Assembly (NCBI GenBank): GCA_947625475.1
Contig: CANQOL010000027.1
Coordinates: forward strand, 1 to 46,082
Source of the DNA: an uncultured Acetatifactor sp.
GTDB taxonomy: Bacteria > Bacillota > Clostridia > Lachnospirales > Lachnospiraceae
Direction of reading: 5' to 3'
Length of the DNA stretch: 46,082 bases
A program made the translations under genes and the position numbers. The notes under the pieces are model-generated. The model was not told where the DNA came from. It searched no databases and saw only the letters and a list, made by a program, of their open reading frames with translations. Shown here piece by piece: positions 35,648-44,558 of this stretch (the first letter of the stretch is position 1; every line of letters begins with the position of its first letter).

Positions 35648-37034
35648 GCCCCCTTGGATAATGATTTTTCATCACCCCGCCAGCCAGCTTTCCCCAGCCC
35701 ATGCTGTAGCCGTCCAGCGTCATCAGATACCACCCCTTCTCCCCCGCCGCGGGGAAGGTCTCCCCGTGCAGGAACGCCTGGGCGGAGCCGTCCTCCAGAT
35801 GCAGCTGCCAGATACGGGGCGCCTCCCGGGCGGACAGCGCCAGGGCCAGAGCGTGGGAGGGCTCGAAGCGGTTTTTTTTGAGTGTCCCCAGGTGCAGCCC
35901 CGGCCGCAGGACCTTCAGTCCCTCCAGGCAGGGCATTCCCTCCGGCCCCAGATAAATCTGATCCCCGAATTTCAGATACACTCCCCTCAGATCCTCCCGC
36001 AGATACTCTGTCCGAAAATCCGGATACTCTCCGAGCTCCTTCTCCGGCAGAGTCCTCTGCAGGCCGTGCAGGCTCCGCACATCCCCTGTCCGGGCCGGAT
36101 CTCCCTCCCTGCGCAGGACCGCCGTGAAATGGCCTTCCCCTCCGGCCAGATGGGGCCAGATCCGCAGGGTTCCCCTCATATCCCGCCCGCCTGGCTCCCC
36201 GCACCAGTCCCTCCAGCCCCTTTCGCTCTCCCGGATCTCTCCCCAGGGGAAACCCGGCAGCTCCCAGACCGGCACCAGGGAAAACTCCGGATGCCTGTCC
36301 AAAAACCGCGCCACGCTCCCCTCGTTCTCCTGGGGGGCAAAGGTGCAGGTGGAGTACACCAGCCGTCCGCCGGGCCGGAGCATCCTGGCCCCGCAGTCCA
36401 ATATCTCATCCTGCCGTCCGGCGCACAGCTCCACATTCTCCGGGCTCCACTCCCCCACCGCCTCCGGGCTTTTTCTAAACATCCCCTCCCCGGAGCAGGG
36501 GGCGTCCGCCAGGACTGCGTCAAAGTACCCCTCAAACACCTGGGCCAGCCGCCCCGGCGTCTCGTTCAGCACTAAAGCGTTGCGGATCCCCATGCGCTCT
36601 ATGTTCTCCGACAGGATCCTGGCTCTGGCGGGATGGATCTCGCTGCTCACCAGCAGGCCTCTCCCTGCCAGGGCCGCGCCGATCTGGGTGCTTTTTCCCC
36701 CGGGCGCCGCGCACAGATCCAGCACCCGCTCCCCAGGCTGCGCCTGCAGGCAGGCCGCAGGCGCCATGGCGCTGGGCTCCTGGATATAGTACACCCCCGC
36801 CTCATGCCAGGGATGCCTGCCCGGAGCGTCCCCCGGCCCGTAGTATAGCCCGTATTTCTCCCAGGGAACGGGGCTCACCTGAAAGGGGCATTTCCCCAGG
36901 AATTCCTCCAGGCTCCCTTTCAGAGGATTCACCCGCAGGGCCCGGCAGGGCTCCCTCTCATAGCTCTCAAAAAAAGCGGCCGCCTCCTTCCCCAGCATCT
37001 GTTCCATTCTCTCCGCAAACTCTCTCGGCAGCAT
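35637..37034 (-). CDS. rsmF: RsmF-type rRNA (cytosine-C5) methyltransferase
   Basis: 465 residues of the RsmB/Nop2/Sun family. Methylates C5 of cytosine in 16S rRNA; the exact base cannot be read. Seen: SAM site DLCAAPGGKST, motif IV DAPCSGEG with its Cys, and motif VI STCTFAPQENE with the catalytic Cys. The C-terminal region (from about 300) includes an RNA-binding PUA-like tail as in RsmF. AAAGGAGG lies 6 nt before the ATG at 37034; an ATG at 37052 lacks a site. It ends 11 bp inside the convergent YolD-like gene. Confidence 0.9.
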   Translation of the reverse strand: MLPREFAERMEQMLGKEAAAFFESYEREPCRALRVNPLKGSLEEFLGKCPFQVSPVPWEKYGLYYGPGDAPGRHPWHEAGVYYIQEPSAMAPAACLQAQPGERVLDLCAAPGGKSTQIGAALAGRGLLVSSEIHPARARILSENIERMGIRNALVLNETPGRLAQVFEGYFDAVLADAPCSGEGMFRKSPEAVGEWSPENVELCAGRQDEILDCGARMLRPGGRLVYSTCTFAPQENEGSVARFLDRHPEFSLVPVWELPGFPWGEIRESERGWRDWCGEPGGRDMRGTLRIWPHLAGGEGHFTAVLRREGDPARTGDVRSLHGLQRTLPEKELGEYPDFRTEYLREDLRGVYLKFGDQIYLGPEGMPCLEGLKVLRPGLHLGTLKKNRFEPSHALALALSAREAPRIWQLHLEDGSAQAFLHGETFPAAGEKGWYLMTLDGYSMGWGKLAGGVMKNHYPRGLRK

Positions 37035-37117
37035 CTCACGCCTCCTTTGCATTTCACCAGGGCCTTCGCCGGCCGCGCATCAGCGCTCCCCCGCGCCCCT
37101 TCCCTCTCCCGATCCTG

Positions 37118-39883
37118 TTAAGGCCAGTTTAGCACATCCCTCTCCGGCAGGCAACCGCCTTTGGCGGGACGGGTGCGGCCCTCCCCGGCAGACCTGGGCC
37201 GGCGCTCCCCGGCAGAGCGGGAAAAGCGCCTGGCAATCCAGGATAAGCACACCGACAGCTCATGGGCCGCCAGCGGGAAGGCCGCCAGACCTGTCAGCAG
37301 GGCCCACTGGGACAAGGGGAGAGGCACCGTGCCGAAGGCGCCGATCAGAAGGGGCACCTCCGTCACCGAAATCTGCAGGGCAAATCCCACCGCCAGGGCC
37401 GCCAGCATGGCTTTGTTTTCCAGATGACGCATGCGGAACACAGACCGGTTCACATCCCGCATCCCCACTGCGTGAAACAGCTGGCTGATCCCCAGCACCG
37501 TAAAGGCGTAGGTCTGGGCCCGAGCCAGCAGCCCCGGGTCCGAAAGGGCCAGCTTCAGGCTCTCCGGGGAGAGGGCCATCCGGTTCCGCTGCAAAAATGC
37601 GTAGGGAGCCAGGAAAAATGCGGCAAGGCTCACGGCGGCGATGAGGCACCCGTAAAAGCAGGTACAGGCCAGGCCCCCTCTGGAAAAAAGGCTCTCCCCG
37701 GGCCTTCTGGGCTTTTCTCTCATCAGGCTGTCCGTGTCGTTTTTGTCCACCCCAAGGGCCAGGGCGGGCAGGGAGTCGGTAATCAGGTTAATCCACAGGA
37801 TATGGCTGGATCTCAGGGGGGAGGCCAGCCCCCAGACCACCGCCAAAAACATGGTCAGGATCTCTCCCAGGTTGGATGAGAGAAGAAAAATCACCGACTT
37901 GCGGATATTCTCGTAGACGCCCCTTCCCTCCTCGATGGCCTTCTCGATGGTGGCAAAATTGTCGTCCGTCAGGATCATGTCCGACGCCTGCCTGGCCACG
38001 TCCGTGCCGCCCTTGCCCATGGCGATACCGATATCCGCCGCTTTCAGGGAGGGCGCGTCGTTGACCCCGTCCCCGGTCATGGCCACAATATGCCCCAGGG
38101 CCTTAAAGCCTGCCACAATCTTCACCTTCTGCTCCGGGGCCACTCTGGCAAACACCCTGGTGTCCTTCAGTCTCCGGGTAAATTCCTCCTGGGGAAGCCG
38201 CCCCAGCTCTTCCCCGGTCATACACTGGGAACGTCTCCCGGCGATCCCCAGCTGACGTCCTATGGCAAAGGCGGTGTCCACATGGTCCCCGGTGATCATC
38301 ACCGTCTCCACACCGGCCTCCCGAAAGCGCGCCACCGCTCCCGCCGCCTCCGGCCTGGCCGGATCCCGCATGCCTGCCATGCCCACAAAAATCAGATCCT
38401 TCTCCCGAGGGCCGTCGCCTCCCTCCCCCATAGCCAGGGCCAGGACCCGCAGGGCGTCGGAGGACATTTTGGCCGCGCCCCCCCGAATCTGTGCCAGGCG
38501 GCCGGGAGTCATGGGCACCGCCGCTCCATGCCAGAGGACCCGGCTGCAGCGCCCCAGGATCTCGTCCGGCGCCCCCTTGGTGTAGGTGAGCCCCCGGCCG
38601 CCCCGGCGGTGGAAGGTGGACATCATCTTCCGGTCCGAATCGAAGGGGAGCTCTCCGATCCTGGGCAGCTCCCTCTCCAGGGCAGGACGCTCCAGACCGC
38701 AGTCCCGGCCAAGCTCCAGCAGGGCCAGCTCCGTGGGATCTCCCACGTCTTCCTCCCCCTCCCGGCCCAGCACGGCGTCGTTGCACAAGGCCATGCCCTC
38801 CAGCAGTACCCCCTGATCCCGGGCGCACACCGCCTCCCTGGGCACCAGGCACTGGTCATAAAAGCAGCTCTCCACCCGCATCCTGTTCTGTGTCAATGTG
38901 CCGGTCTTGTCGGAGCAGACCAGGCTGACCGCCCCCAGGGTTTCCACACAGGGAAGCCGGCGCACGATTGTGCCCACCCTGACCATCCGGGTCACGCTCA
39001 GGGCCAGGCAGATGGTCACCACCGCCGGGAGCCCCTCCGGCACCGCCGCCACCGCCAGGGAGATGGCCGTCAGCAGCATTTCAAACACGTCCCTCTTCTG
39101 CACAATAGCGATGCCAAACAGCAGGGCGCACAAAAGGAGTGATAAGAGGCTCAGCACCGTTCCCAGCTCCCCCAGGCGCTTCTGCAGGGGCGTGGGTTCC
39201 TCCCGGCTCTCGCTGATCAGCGCCGCAATGCGGCCGATCTGAGTGTCCATGCCCGTGGCCGTGACAATCCCCATCCCCCGGCCGCAGGTGACCACCGTAG
39301 ACATATAGGCCATATTTTTCCGGTCCCCCAGGGGCAGCTCACACCGGGCCAAAAAGGAGGCGTCCTTCTCCGAGGGCACCGACTCCCCCGTCAGGGCGGA
39401 TTCCTCCACCTTCAGACTGGCGGCCTGGATCAGCCGCAGATCCGCAGGCACCTGGCAGCCCGCCTCCAGGCACACCAGATCCCCCGCCGCAAGCTCACTG
39501 GCCTCCACCTCCTGGAGTACCCCCTCCCGGATTACGCGGGCCCTTGGGCTCACCAGCTTTTTCAGGGAATCCAAAGCCTTCTGGGCCTTTCCCTCCTGGA
39601 TCACCCCCACCAGGGCATTCATGGTCACCACCGCCCCGATGATTACCGCGTCGCTGATCTCCCCCAGGAAGACGGAGATCCCCGCCGCCGCCAGGAGCAC
39701 ATAGATCAGCGGATCATTCAGCTGGAGGAAGAAGGCCTCCACTGCCGTCCGGCGGCGCTTCTCCTTCAGCTCGTTTTTCCCGTTTTCCCGGCAGCGCCTG
39801 GCCGCTTCCTCCCGGGTAAGGCCCTCCCGCAGGTCGCCCTGCAGCCGGCTGCAGACCTCCTGGGGACTCAATGTCTCATACAT
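37118..39883 (-). CDS. P-type Ca2+-transporting ATPase (type IIA, PacL/YloB-like)
   Basis: 921 residues. Exports calcium with ATP. Actuator motif TGES (165-168), membrane helix 4 motif PEGLP (282-286), phosphorylated D325 in DKTGTLT, hinge MTGDGVNDAPSLKAADIGIAMG in the P domain, and helix 6 NLITDSLPALALG match SERCA-like Ca2+ pumps. About ten helices. The last 30 residues are an Arg/Gly/Pro-rich tail with repeated RSAGE. AGGAGG lies 8 nt before the ATG. Divergent from the sialate esterase gene, with three 13-bp repeats between. Mn2+ as alternative substrate is possible. Confidence 0.93.
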   Translation of the reverse strand: MYETLSPQEVCSRLQGDLREGLTREEAARRCRENGKNELKEKRRRTAVEAFFLQLNDPLIYVLLAAAGISVFLGEISDAVIIGAVVTMNALVGVIQEGKAQKALDSLKKLVSPRARVIREGVLQEVEASELAAGDLVCLEAGCQVPADLRLIQAASLKVEESALTGESVPSEKDASFLARCELPLGDRKNMAYMSTVVTCGRGMGIVTATGMDTQIGRIAALISESREEPTPLQKRLGELGTVLSLLSLLLCALLFGIAIVQKRDVFEMLLTAISLAVAAVPEGLPAVVTICLALSVTRMVRVGTIVRRLPCVETLGAVSLVCSDKTGTLTQNRMRVESCFYDQCLVPREAVCARDQGVLLEGMALCNDAVLGREGEEDVGDPTELALLELGRDCGLERPALERELPRIGELPFDSDRKMMSTFHRRGGRGLTYTKGAPDEILGRCSRVLWHGAAVPMTPGRLAQIRGGAAKMSSDALRVLALAMGEGGDGPREKDLIFVGMAGMRDPARPEAAGAVARFREAGVETVMITGDHVDTAFAIGRQLGIAGRRSQCMTGEELGRLPQEEFTRRLKDTRVFARVAPEQKVKIVAGFKALGHIVAMTGDGVNDAPSLKAADIGIAMGKGGTDVARQASDMILTDDNFATIEKAIEEGRGVYENIRKSVIFLLSSNLGEILTMFLAVVWGLASPLRSSHILWINLITDSLPALALGVDKNDTDSLMREKPRRPGESLFSRGGLACTCFYGCLIAAVSLAAFFLAPYAFLQRNRMALSPESLKLALSDPGLLARAQTYAFTVLGISQLFHAVGMRDVNRSVFRMRHLENKAMLAALAVGFALQISVTEVPLLIGAFGTVPLPLSQWALLTGLAAFPLAAHELSVCLSWIARRFSRSAGERRPRSAGEGRTRPAKGGCLPERDVLNWP

Positions 39884-40010
39884 ATCTCTTCCTCCTGGAT
39901 CCCTTTTCGCCTGTTCCTGTACAACCTATGACAAGCCCGGTGAAAATATGACCCGGGGAGGCCGGCCCCAAAATCCCTCTACCCTTTTTCCCCGACAGGT
40001 GCTATGATAA

Positions 40011-40048
40011 TCTTATCTGATAGTCTTATCTGATAATCTTACCTGATA
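40011..40048. repeat. Three tandem 13-bp repeats upstream of the esterase gene
   Basis: TCTTATCTGATAG (40011-40023), TCTTATCTGATAA (40024-40036) and TCTTACCTGATAA (40037-40049, last A shared with the following run). Each contains an imperfect dyad TTATC-T-GATAA. They lie between the divergent ATPase and esterase genes and end just before the esterase Shine-Dalgarno. A TATGATAAT stretch at 40003-40011 could be a -10 element. They may be operator sites for one or both genes. Confidence 0.65.
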
Positions 40049-40064
40049 AAAGGAGGAACCTTCC

Positions 40065-41576
40065 ATGAGCATCATCCAATGCGCCGCCGTCTTTACCGAC
40101 CACTGCGTCCTGCAGCGGAGAAAACCCATCCGCATCTGGGGCGTGGCCCCGGAAAACACCCAGGTGCAAATCTCCCTGAACGGCTTTGAGACAGCCGTCA
40201 AATCCCGGGGCCACGATTGGCTGGCCACCCTCCCTCCCATGGAGGCGGGAGGCCCCTACACCCTGACCGTCCGCGGGGAGGAGCAGGCCGTCCAGGAGAT
40301 CCGGGACGTGATGATCGGGGAGGTGTGGCTGGCGGGAGGCCAGTCCAACATGGAGTATCCCCTGGGAAACGACGCCCAGGCCGGGGAAGCCCTGCAGCGG
40401 GCGGCCCGCTCCGGGGTCCGCTTTTACCAGGTAAACCGGGAACCCTACCTGGACGACTATTTTTATGCGGCGGAGCGCCAGAGCCGCTGGATGTGTCCCG
40501 GCGATCCCCAGACAGACTCCTGGTCCGCCGTGGGCTACTACTTTGCGGAGGCGCTGGCCGAAAGGCTGGGCGTCACCGTGGGCGTCATCGGCTGCAACCT
40601 GGGCGGCACCTCGGCCAGCGCCTGGATGGACCGGGAGAGTCTCTGCGCCCGGGAGGACACAGCCGTCTATTGGAAGGAATATGAGGAAATTGTAAGGGCT
40701 CAGGATCCTGAGCAGTATGAAAAGGAACGGCTGGAATATCTGGACTGGCACGCCGATTGGCAGCCCCGGATGGATGCCTACTATCAGGCCCACCCTCAGG
40801 CATCCTGGGAGGAAGCCCAGGCGGCGGTGGGCGTCAGCAAATGGCCCGGCCCCATGGGGCCCCGGCATGAGTTCCGCCCCTGCGGGCTCTATGAAACCAT
40901 GCTCCGCCGGGTGAGCCCCTACACCCTGGCAGGCTTTCTCTTCTATCAGGGGGAGGCGGACGAGATCCATCCCCACAGCTACTACCATCTTCTGGAAAGC
41001 CTGATCCGGGTCTGGCGCAGGGATTTTCAGGAGGCGGAGCTTCCCTTTTTAAACGTACAGCTCCCCATGCACCGCTATGCGGGGGATGCTCCCAGCGACA
41101 GGTGGTGCGTCATCCGCCAGGCCCAGCTGCAGATCTACCGGGACGTGCCCCGCACCGGCCTGGCAGTGGCCATCGACTGCGGAGAGTACAACAATATCCA
41201 CCCCACCCACAAGTACCAGGTGGGCAGGCGACTGGCCCTGCAGGCCCTGGCCCATGTGTACGGCCTGCTGCCCCTCTCGGAGGCATTCGGCCCTCTCTTT
41301 CGGCAGGCCAGGCGGCAGGGGGAGAGCCTCATCCTCTCCTTCGACTACGCCCAGGATGGCCTTGTGTCCTCACTGGATGAGATACCCGGCTTTGAGCTGG
41401 CCGGCCCGGAGGGTATCTACCGTCCCGCCAGGGCCCGGATTCAGGGCAGCGAAATCTGCCTGACCAGCCCGGCAGTGCCGGCTCCGGAAAAGGCCCGCTA
41501 CCTGTGGACCGACTACGGCCCTGTGGCCCTCTTTGGCAGGAACGGGCTCCCCGCGGCCCCCTTCTGCACTCCCTAG
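40065..41576 (+). CDS. Sialate O-acetylesterase-like SGNH hydrolase, cytoplasmic
   Basis: 503 residues. Removes O-acetyl groups from sialic acids or related sugars. Seen: block I GGQSNMEYPLG with the nucleophile Ser, NLGGTSASAWM, FLFYQGEADEIHPHSY, and the Asp/His block NNIHPTHKYQVGRRLA. An N-terminal jelly-roll-like part (IRIWGVAPENTQVQISLNG) is usual for the family. There is no signal peptide, so it works inside the cell on imported sugars. AAAGGAGG lies before the ATG. A xylan or other acetylated sugar as substrate is possible. Confidence 0.88.
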   Translation: MSIIQCAAVFTDHCVLQRRKPIRIWGVAPENTQVQISLNGFETAVKSRGHDWLATLPPMEAGGPYTLTVRGEEQAVQEIRDVMIGEVWLAGGQSNMEYPLGNDAQAGEALQRAARSGVRFYQVNREPYLDDYFYAAERQSRWMCPGDPQTDSWSAVGYYFAEALAERLGVTVGVIGCNLGGTSASAWMDRESLCAREDTAVYWKEYEEIVRAQDPEQYEKERLEYLDWHADWQPRMDAYYQAHPQASWEEAQAAVGVSKWPGPMGPRHEFRPCGLYETMLRRVSPYTLAGFLFYQGEADEIHPHSYYHLLESLIRVWRRDFQEAELPFLNVQLPMHRYAGDAPSDRWCVIRQAQLQIYRDVPRTGLAVAIDCGEYNNIHPTHKYQVGRRLALQALAHVYGLLPLSEAFGPLFRQARRQGESLILSFDYAQDGLVSSLDEIPGFELAGPEGIYRPARARIQGSEICLTSPAVPAPEKARYLWTDYGPVALFGRNGLPAAPFCTP

Positions 41577-42944
41577 GGACAGGGCCTCATAGACCTGCCG
41601 GGTCTGTTCATCGTCAAAACCGCTCATATAGTACACCGTGCCCTGGACCTGCAGCCGGAGGAACAGATGGTTCCGGGGATTGCAGAACATCTCGAATTTT
41701 CCCTCCTCACTGTTGTGGAAGGTCCCCTTCAGGAGATTGTCCATGCCCGTTCCGCTCACCTTGGAGCAATGGGGCAGCTCCTCTGTCAGGGTCACATCCT
41801 CCACCTGGCTTACCTCCAGCACATAGGTATCCTTCAGGTGGCGGGCCACCAGCTGCCCCTGGCGCACCTGGAGGGAGATGGGGACAAATTCCTCCAGGAT
41901 CAGCCACCCGCACATAATGGGCACCACGGTCAGCAGAATCCCAAAGGTCAGCAGAACACTCACCTTCCCCAGAGGCGTGGCCAGGTTGCAGGTGGTTCCC
42001 AGGCCCGTCCTCTTGGGCACCATCACATGGGCATCCCTGGGATTGTAATAGAAAATTCCCCAGATCCAGCAGCTCTCCTCCTGGGAATCCGGCAGATCCC
42101 GGAGGGCCTCATAGTGTCCGTTCACCTCCCGGAGCCGTCTCCAGAGCATCCAGCACGCCCAGAGAAGCAAAAGGGAATACGCCAGGGACGCCGCCAGCAG
42201 CAGCCCGGTGAGGCTCCCCGCCCGCCCTATCTCCCTCCAGGCGGCCCACAGGCAGGCGCCTGTAAAGAGGGTGTTCAGCCAGGCCGCCCCCACCCAGAAT
42301 TTCTTCCACAGTCTCCGGCAGGCCCTGGTGTAGTTGAGATTGACCTGGCTGTCCCGGCTGATGACAGATGCCTTCATCCGGTCCGTCCAGAGCGCGCACA
42401 GACAGATCAAGACCGTACACAGGGCAGCTGCCGTCACCAGCCCGCCCAGCACGGCCATGTCCCGGCCCGCCCTGATCCAGCCTGCCGCCGCCAGCAGGCC
42501 GCTGACCAGCACAGGCCCCGCCAGATCCGGGAGACGTACCTGGCCTGGCCCTCCCGCGGCGAGGGTCTCCGTATAGCGCAACTCCTCCTGGGAAAAGCCC
42601 CTTTGCCTCTTTTTCTCTCCCAGCTCCCGATTGCCCATCACCTGCGGCAGGGCACACAGAAAGCAGGCAGCCAGGAGCCAGAGGGTCCAGAGCGTCAGGC
42701 TGATGGAGGTATAGGGAACCAGAAAGAACAGGGCGGGCATCAGGGCCATGACCAGAATCATCCGCTTCATCCGCCGGCGGTAGCCCGCCTCCAGAGCCTG
42801 GATCTCTTCCCGGGAAATCCAATCCTCCGAAATCCGGATTCCAAAGAGCATGTCCCCCCTGCGCTTTCCCTCTCCCCACATCACCAGAAAAACAATCACA
42901 CCGGCCGGATATAAAAACAACAGCATCATTCCGTTGATCAGCAT
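41370..42944 (-). CDS. DUF5808-type membrane protein, 3' end runs into antisense of the esterase gene
   Basis: 524 residues as it stands. About seven membrane helices (starting MLINGMMLLFLYPAGVIVFL). CWIWGIFYYNPRDAHVMVPKRTG is the DUF5808 signature. A PH-like domain follows (residues about 360-460). After QTRQVYEALS the frame continues 62 codons antisense to the esterase gene with no domain character. Removing one C from the CCC run would place TAG directly after EALS, on the same CTAG as the esterase stop. The tail is thus likely a frameshift product or a sequencing slip. The start overlaps the gntR stop by 7 bp; GGGAGGG precedes it. Role unknown; probably controlled by GntR. Confidence 0.8.
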   Translation of the reverse strand: MLINGMMLLFLYPAGVIVFLVMWGEGKRRGDMLFGIRISEDWISREEIQALEAGYRRRMKRMILVMALMPALFFLVPYTSISLTLWTLWLLAACFLCALPQVMGNRELGEKKRQRGFSQEELRYTETLAAGGPGQVRLPDLAGPVLVSGLLAAAGWIRAGRDMAVLGGLVTAAALCTVLICLCALWTDRMKASVISRDSQVNLNYTRACRRLWKKFWVGAAWLNTLFTGACLWAAWREIGRAGSLTGLLLAASLAYSLLLLWACWMLWRRLREVNGHYEALRDLPDSQEESCWIWGIFYYNPRDAHVMVPKRTGLGTTCNLATPLGKVSVLLTFGILLTVVPIMCGWLILEEFVPISLQVRQGQLVARHLKDTYVLEVSQVEDVTLTEELPHCSKVSGTGMDNLLKGTFHNSEEGKFEMFCNPRNHLFLRLQVQGTVYYMSGFDDEQTRQVYEALSLGSAEGGRGEPVPAKEGHRAVVGPQVAGLFRSRHCRAGQADFAALNPGPGGTVDTLRAGQLKAGYLIQ

Positions 42945-43447
42945 GTGTCTCCCTCCCTTTCCTTCTCCGGTACAGGCCGCCTTTGGGGCTCCTGCCCGCT
43001 TTGCTCTCCGCCGCTTCGCTCTTCCCCGCTGCGCTCTCCGCCGCTTTGCTTATCCCTGTTCCGCCCTTCCCCGCTGCGCTCGTCCCCGCCGTAAAATTGC
43101 CGGCAGGCGGCGGTGATCTCCGAAAGGGGCACTCCCCGGAGCCTGGCCTCCGAGATCAGCTGCTCCAGCGTCTCCCGCTCCGGCGCGGAGAGCCGGGGCG
43201 GGCCCGAAAAGCTCTCCCTCACCCGGGCGCCGTTTCTCCGGTCCGCCAGAATATATCCCTCCTGGCGCAGCATCTGATAGGCCCGGCTCACCGTCATCAC
43301 ATTGATTCCCATCTCCAGGGCCAGGGCCCGCACGGTGGGAAGCTGCTCCCCGGGCTTAAGCTGCCCCTCGGAGATCCCCTTGACGATCTGGTTGCGGATC
43401 TGCTGATAGATGGGGATCTGGCTGTCCTCCCGAATCCACAGAACCAT
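42938..43447 (-). CDS. GntR-family regulator, YtrA type
   Basis: 169 residues. A winged helix at about 1-75 (IPIYQQIRNQIVKGISEGQL, KPGEQLPTVRALALEMGINV, then TVSRAYQMLRQEGY) and a short C-terminal helix pair are typical of the YtrA subfamily, which represses membrane-transport operons including its own. The last 45 residues are an unusual hydrophilic repeat tract (RSGEGRNRDKQSGGERSGE-like) made by a short GC-rich DNA repeat, probably not part of the fold. GGGAGGAAG precedes the ATG. It overlaps the DUF5808 gene start. Confidence 0.9.
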   Translation of the reverse strand: MVLWIREDSQIPIYQQIRNQIVKGISEGQLKPGEQLPTVRALALEMGINVMTVSRAYQMLRQEGYILADRRNGARVRESFSGPPRLSAPERETLEQLISEARLRGVPLSEITAACRQFYGGDERSGEGRNRDKQSGGERSGEERSGGEQSGQEPQRRPVPEKEREGDTC

Positions 43448-43468
43448 CCCTCTTCCTCCCTGTCCTTT

Positions 43469-43508
43469 TTGTATTGTTTATCTTAATACAAATAATACAA
43501 AATGTCAA
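43469..43508 (-). promoter_or_regulatory. gntR promoter with autoregulatory operator
   Basis: Minus strand: TTGACA (43503-43508), 17 bp, TAAGAT (43480-43485). TTGTATT (43469-43475) and AATACAA (43485-43491) are inverted arms with a 9-nt spacer over the -10 element; a further AATACAA lies at 43494-43500. YtrA-type GntR regulators use GTAT...ATAC dyads, so autoregulation is likely. Confidence 0.75.
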
Positions 43509-43529
43509 GGTCTTTTTCCGATATGCCTC

Positions 43530-44363
43530 TTACCGGTCATGGGCGCTCATCCACAGGACCCACAAAAACCCGGAAAGCGCCCCTCCTGCGCTTAAAATCA
43601 GATCCGTCCCCCGGGGCAGTCCCGGGCACAGCTCTCCCAGGGCCGTCAGCACAAAGCCCAGAATCATCAGATAGACCTGCCTGGGATATCTCTCCAGAGC
43701 CCTTCCCAGCAGTCCCGTCACCAGGAGTGTGCAGATTCCCGTTCCCGCCAGAAAAGGCAGGAGCTGCGCCACATCCCCTCTTCTGACCGCATCCATCACC
43801 CTCTCATACATTCCCAGAGTGAGCAGCATCTGGGACACGCTGATTCCCGGCAGCACCAGCGCTGCCGCCGTCACCGCTCCCGCCGCCAGCACAGGCCAGA
43901 GGGTTCCCCCGCCGTCTCCCGCCCCCAGGGTTTCTTCCACGGGCAGGCCCGCCAAAATCAGGGCGGCCGCAAGCCCCAGCCCCGGATACAGGATCAGCCC
44001 CGGGGAAAAACGCACCGCCCCCGCCTTCCGCAAAATCAGCGGCACACTGCCGGCCACTGCCCCCATAAAAAAGTATCCCGCCGGCATGGGATACCGCTCC
44101 ATCAGGGCCAGAACTCCCCGGGCAAACAGCGCCGCCCCGAGAGCGCCCCCCGCCCCAAAGACGGCCAGGAAGGCAAGGCTCCGCCCGGGCCGCCGCACCA
44201 GGGAACACACCGCCCCGATCAGCCGGTCATAGATCCCCAGAATCATGGCCATAGTGCCTCCGCTGACCCCCGGCACCGTCATGGACGCCCCCACAATCAG
44301 CCCCTTGCCAAAGATTTCCCCATACCTCCGCGCGCCTTCTCCCACATGCCTTTTTTCTGTCAC
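43530..44363 (-). CDS. popT: PopT-like undecaprenyl phosphate translocase (DUF368)
   Basis: 277 residues, about eight membrane helices. DUF368 proteins flip undecaprenyl phosphate back across the membrane for reuse in wall synthesis. The two inverted halves each carry the family motif: VPGVSGGTMAMILGIYDRL near the start and LVLPGISVSQMLLTLGMYER past the middle. The start is taken as GTG 44363, with AGGGAGGG 8 nt upstream; another GTG at 44381 is too close to that site. Sits between gntR and the GH5 gene, same strand, with 177 nt before it. Confidence 0.85.
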   Translation of the reverse strand: MTEKRHVGEGARRYGEIFGKGLIVGASMTVPGVSGGTMAMILGIYDRLIGAVCSLVRRPGRSLAFLAVFGAGGALGAALFARGVLALMERYPMPAGYFFMGAVAGSVPLILRKAGAVRFSPGLILYPGLGLAAALILAGLPVEETLGAGDGGGTLWPVLAAGAVTAAALVLPGISVSQMLLTLGMYERVMDAVRRGDVAQLLPFLAGTGICTLLVTGLLGRALERYPRQVYLMILGFVLTALGELCPGLPRGTDLILSAGGALSGFLWVLWMSAHDR

Positions 44364-44454
44364 AAATCTTCCCTCCCTCACAGCGCCCCTTCCACAGGGG
44401 CTTCCCTATGCGCCTTCCCTCCCAACGCCTTCCTCCCTCATGGATCCCTCCCCG

Positions 44455-44485
44455 GGGGCCTTAAAAAAGCGCGCAAAAAGGCCCC
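44455..44485 (-). other. Hairpin between the GH5 and popT genes
   Basis: GGGGCCTT with AAGGCCCC (8-bp perfect arms, 15-nt loop rich in T on the minus strand), about 75 nt after the GH5 stop. It may end GH5 transcription, but no U-tract follows the stem. Confidence 0.35.
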
Positions 44486-44558
44486 ATAGGATGCCGCGTT
44501 CCTTTCGCACACAACATCTTATGAGGCCTGCCGGCGGGAGAGAACCCTTGCTGCCGCT

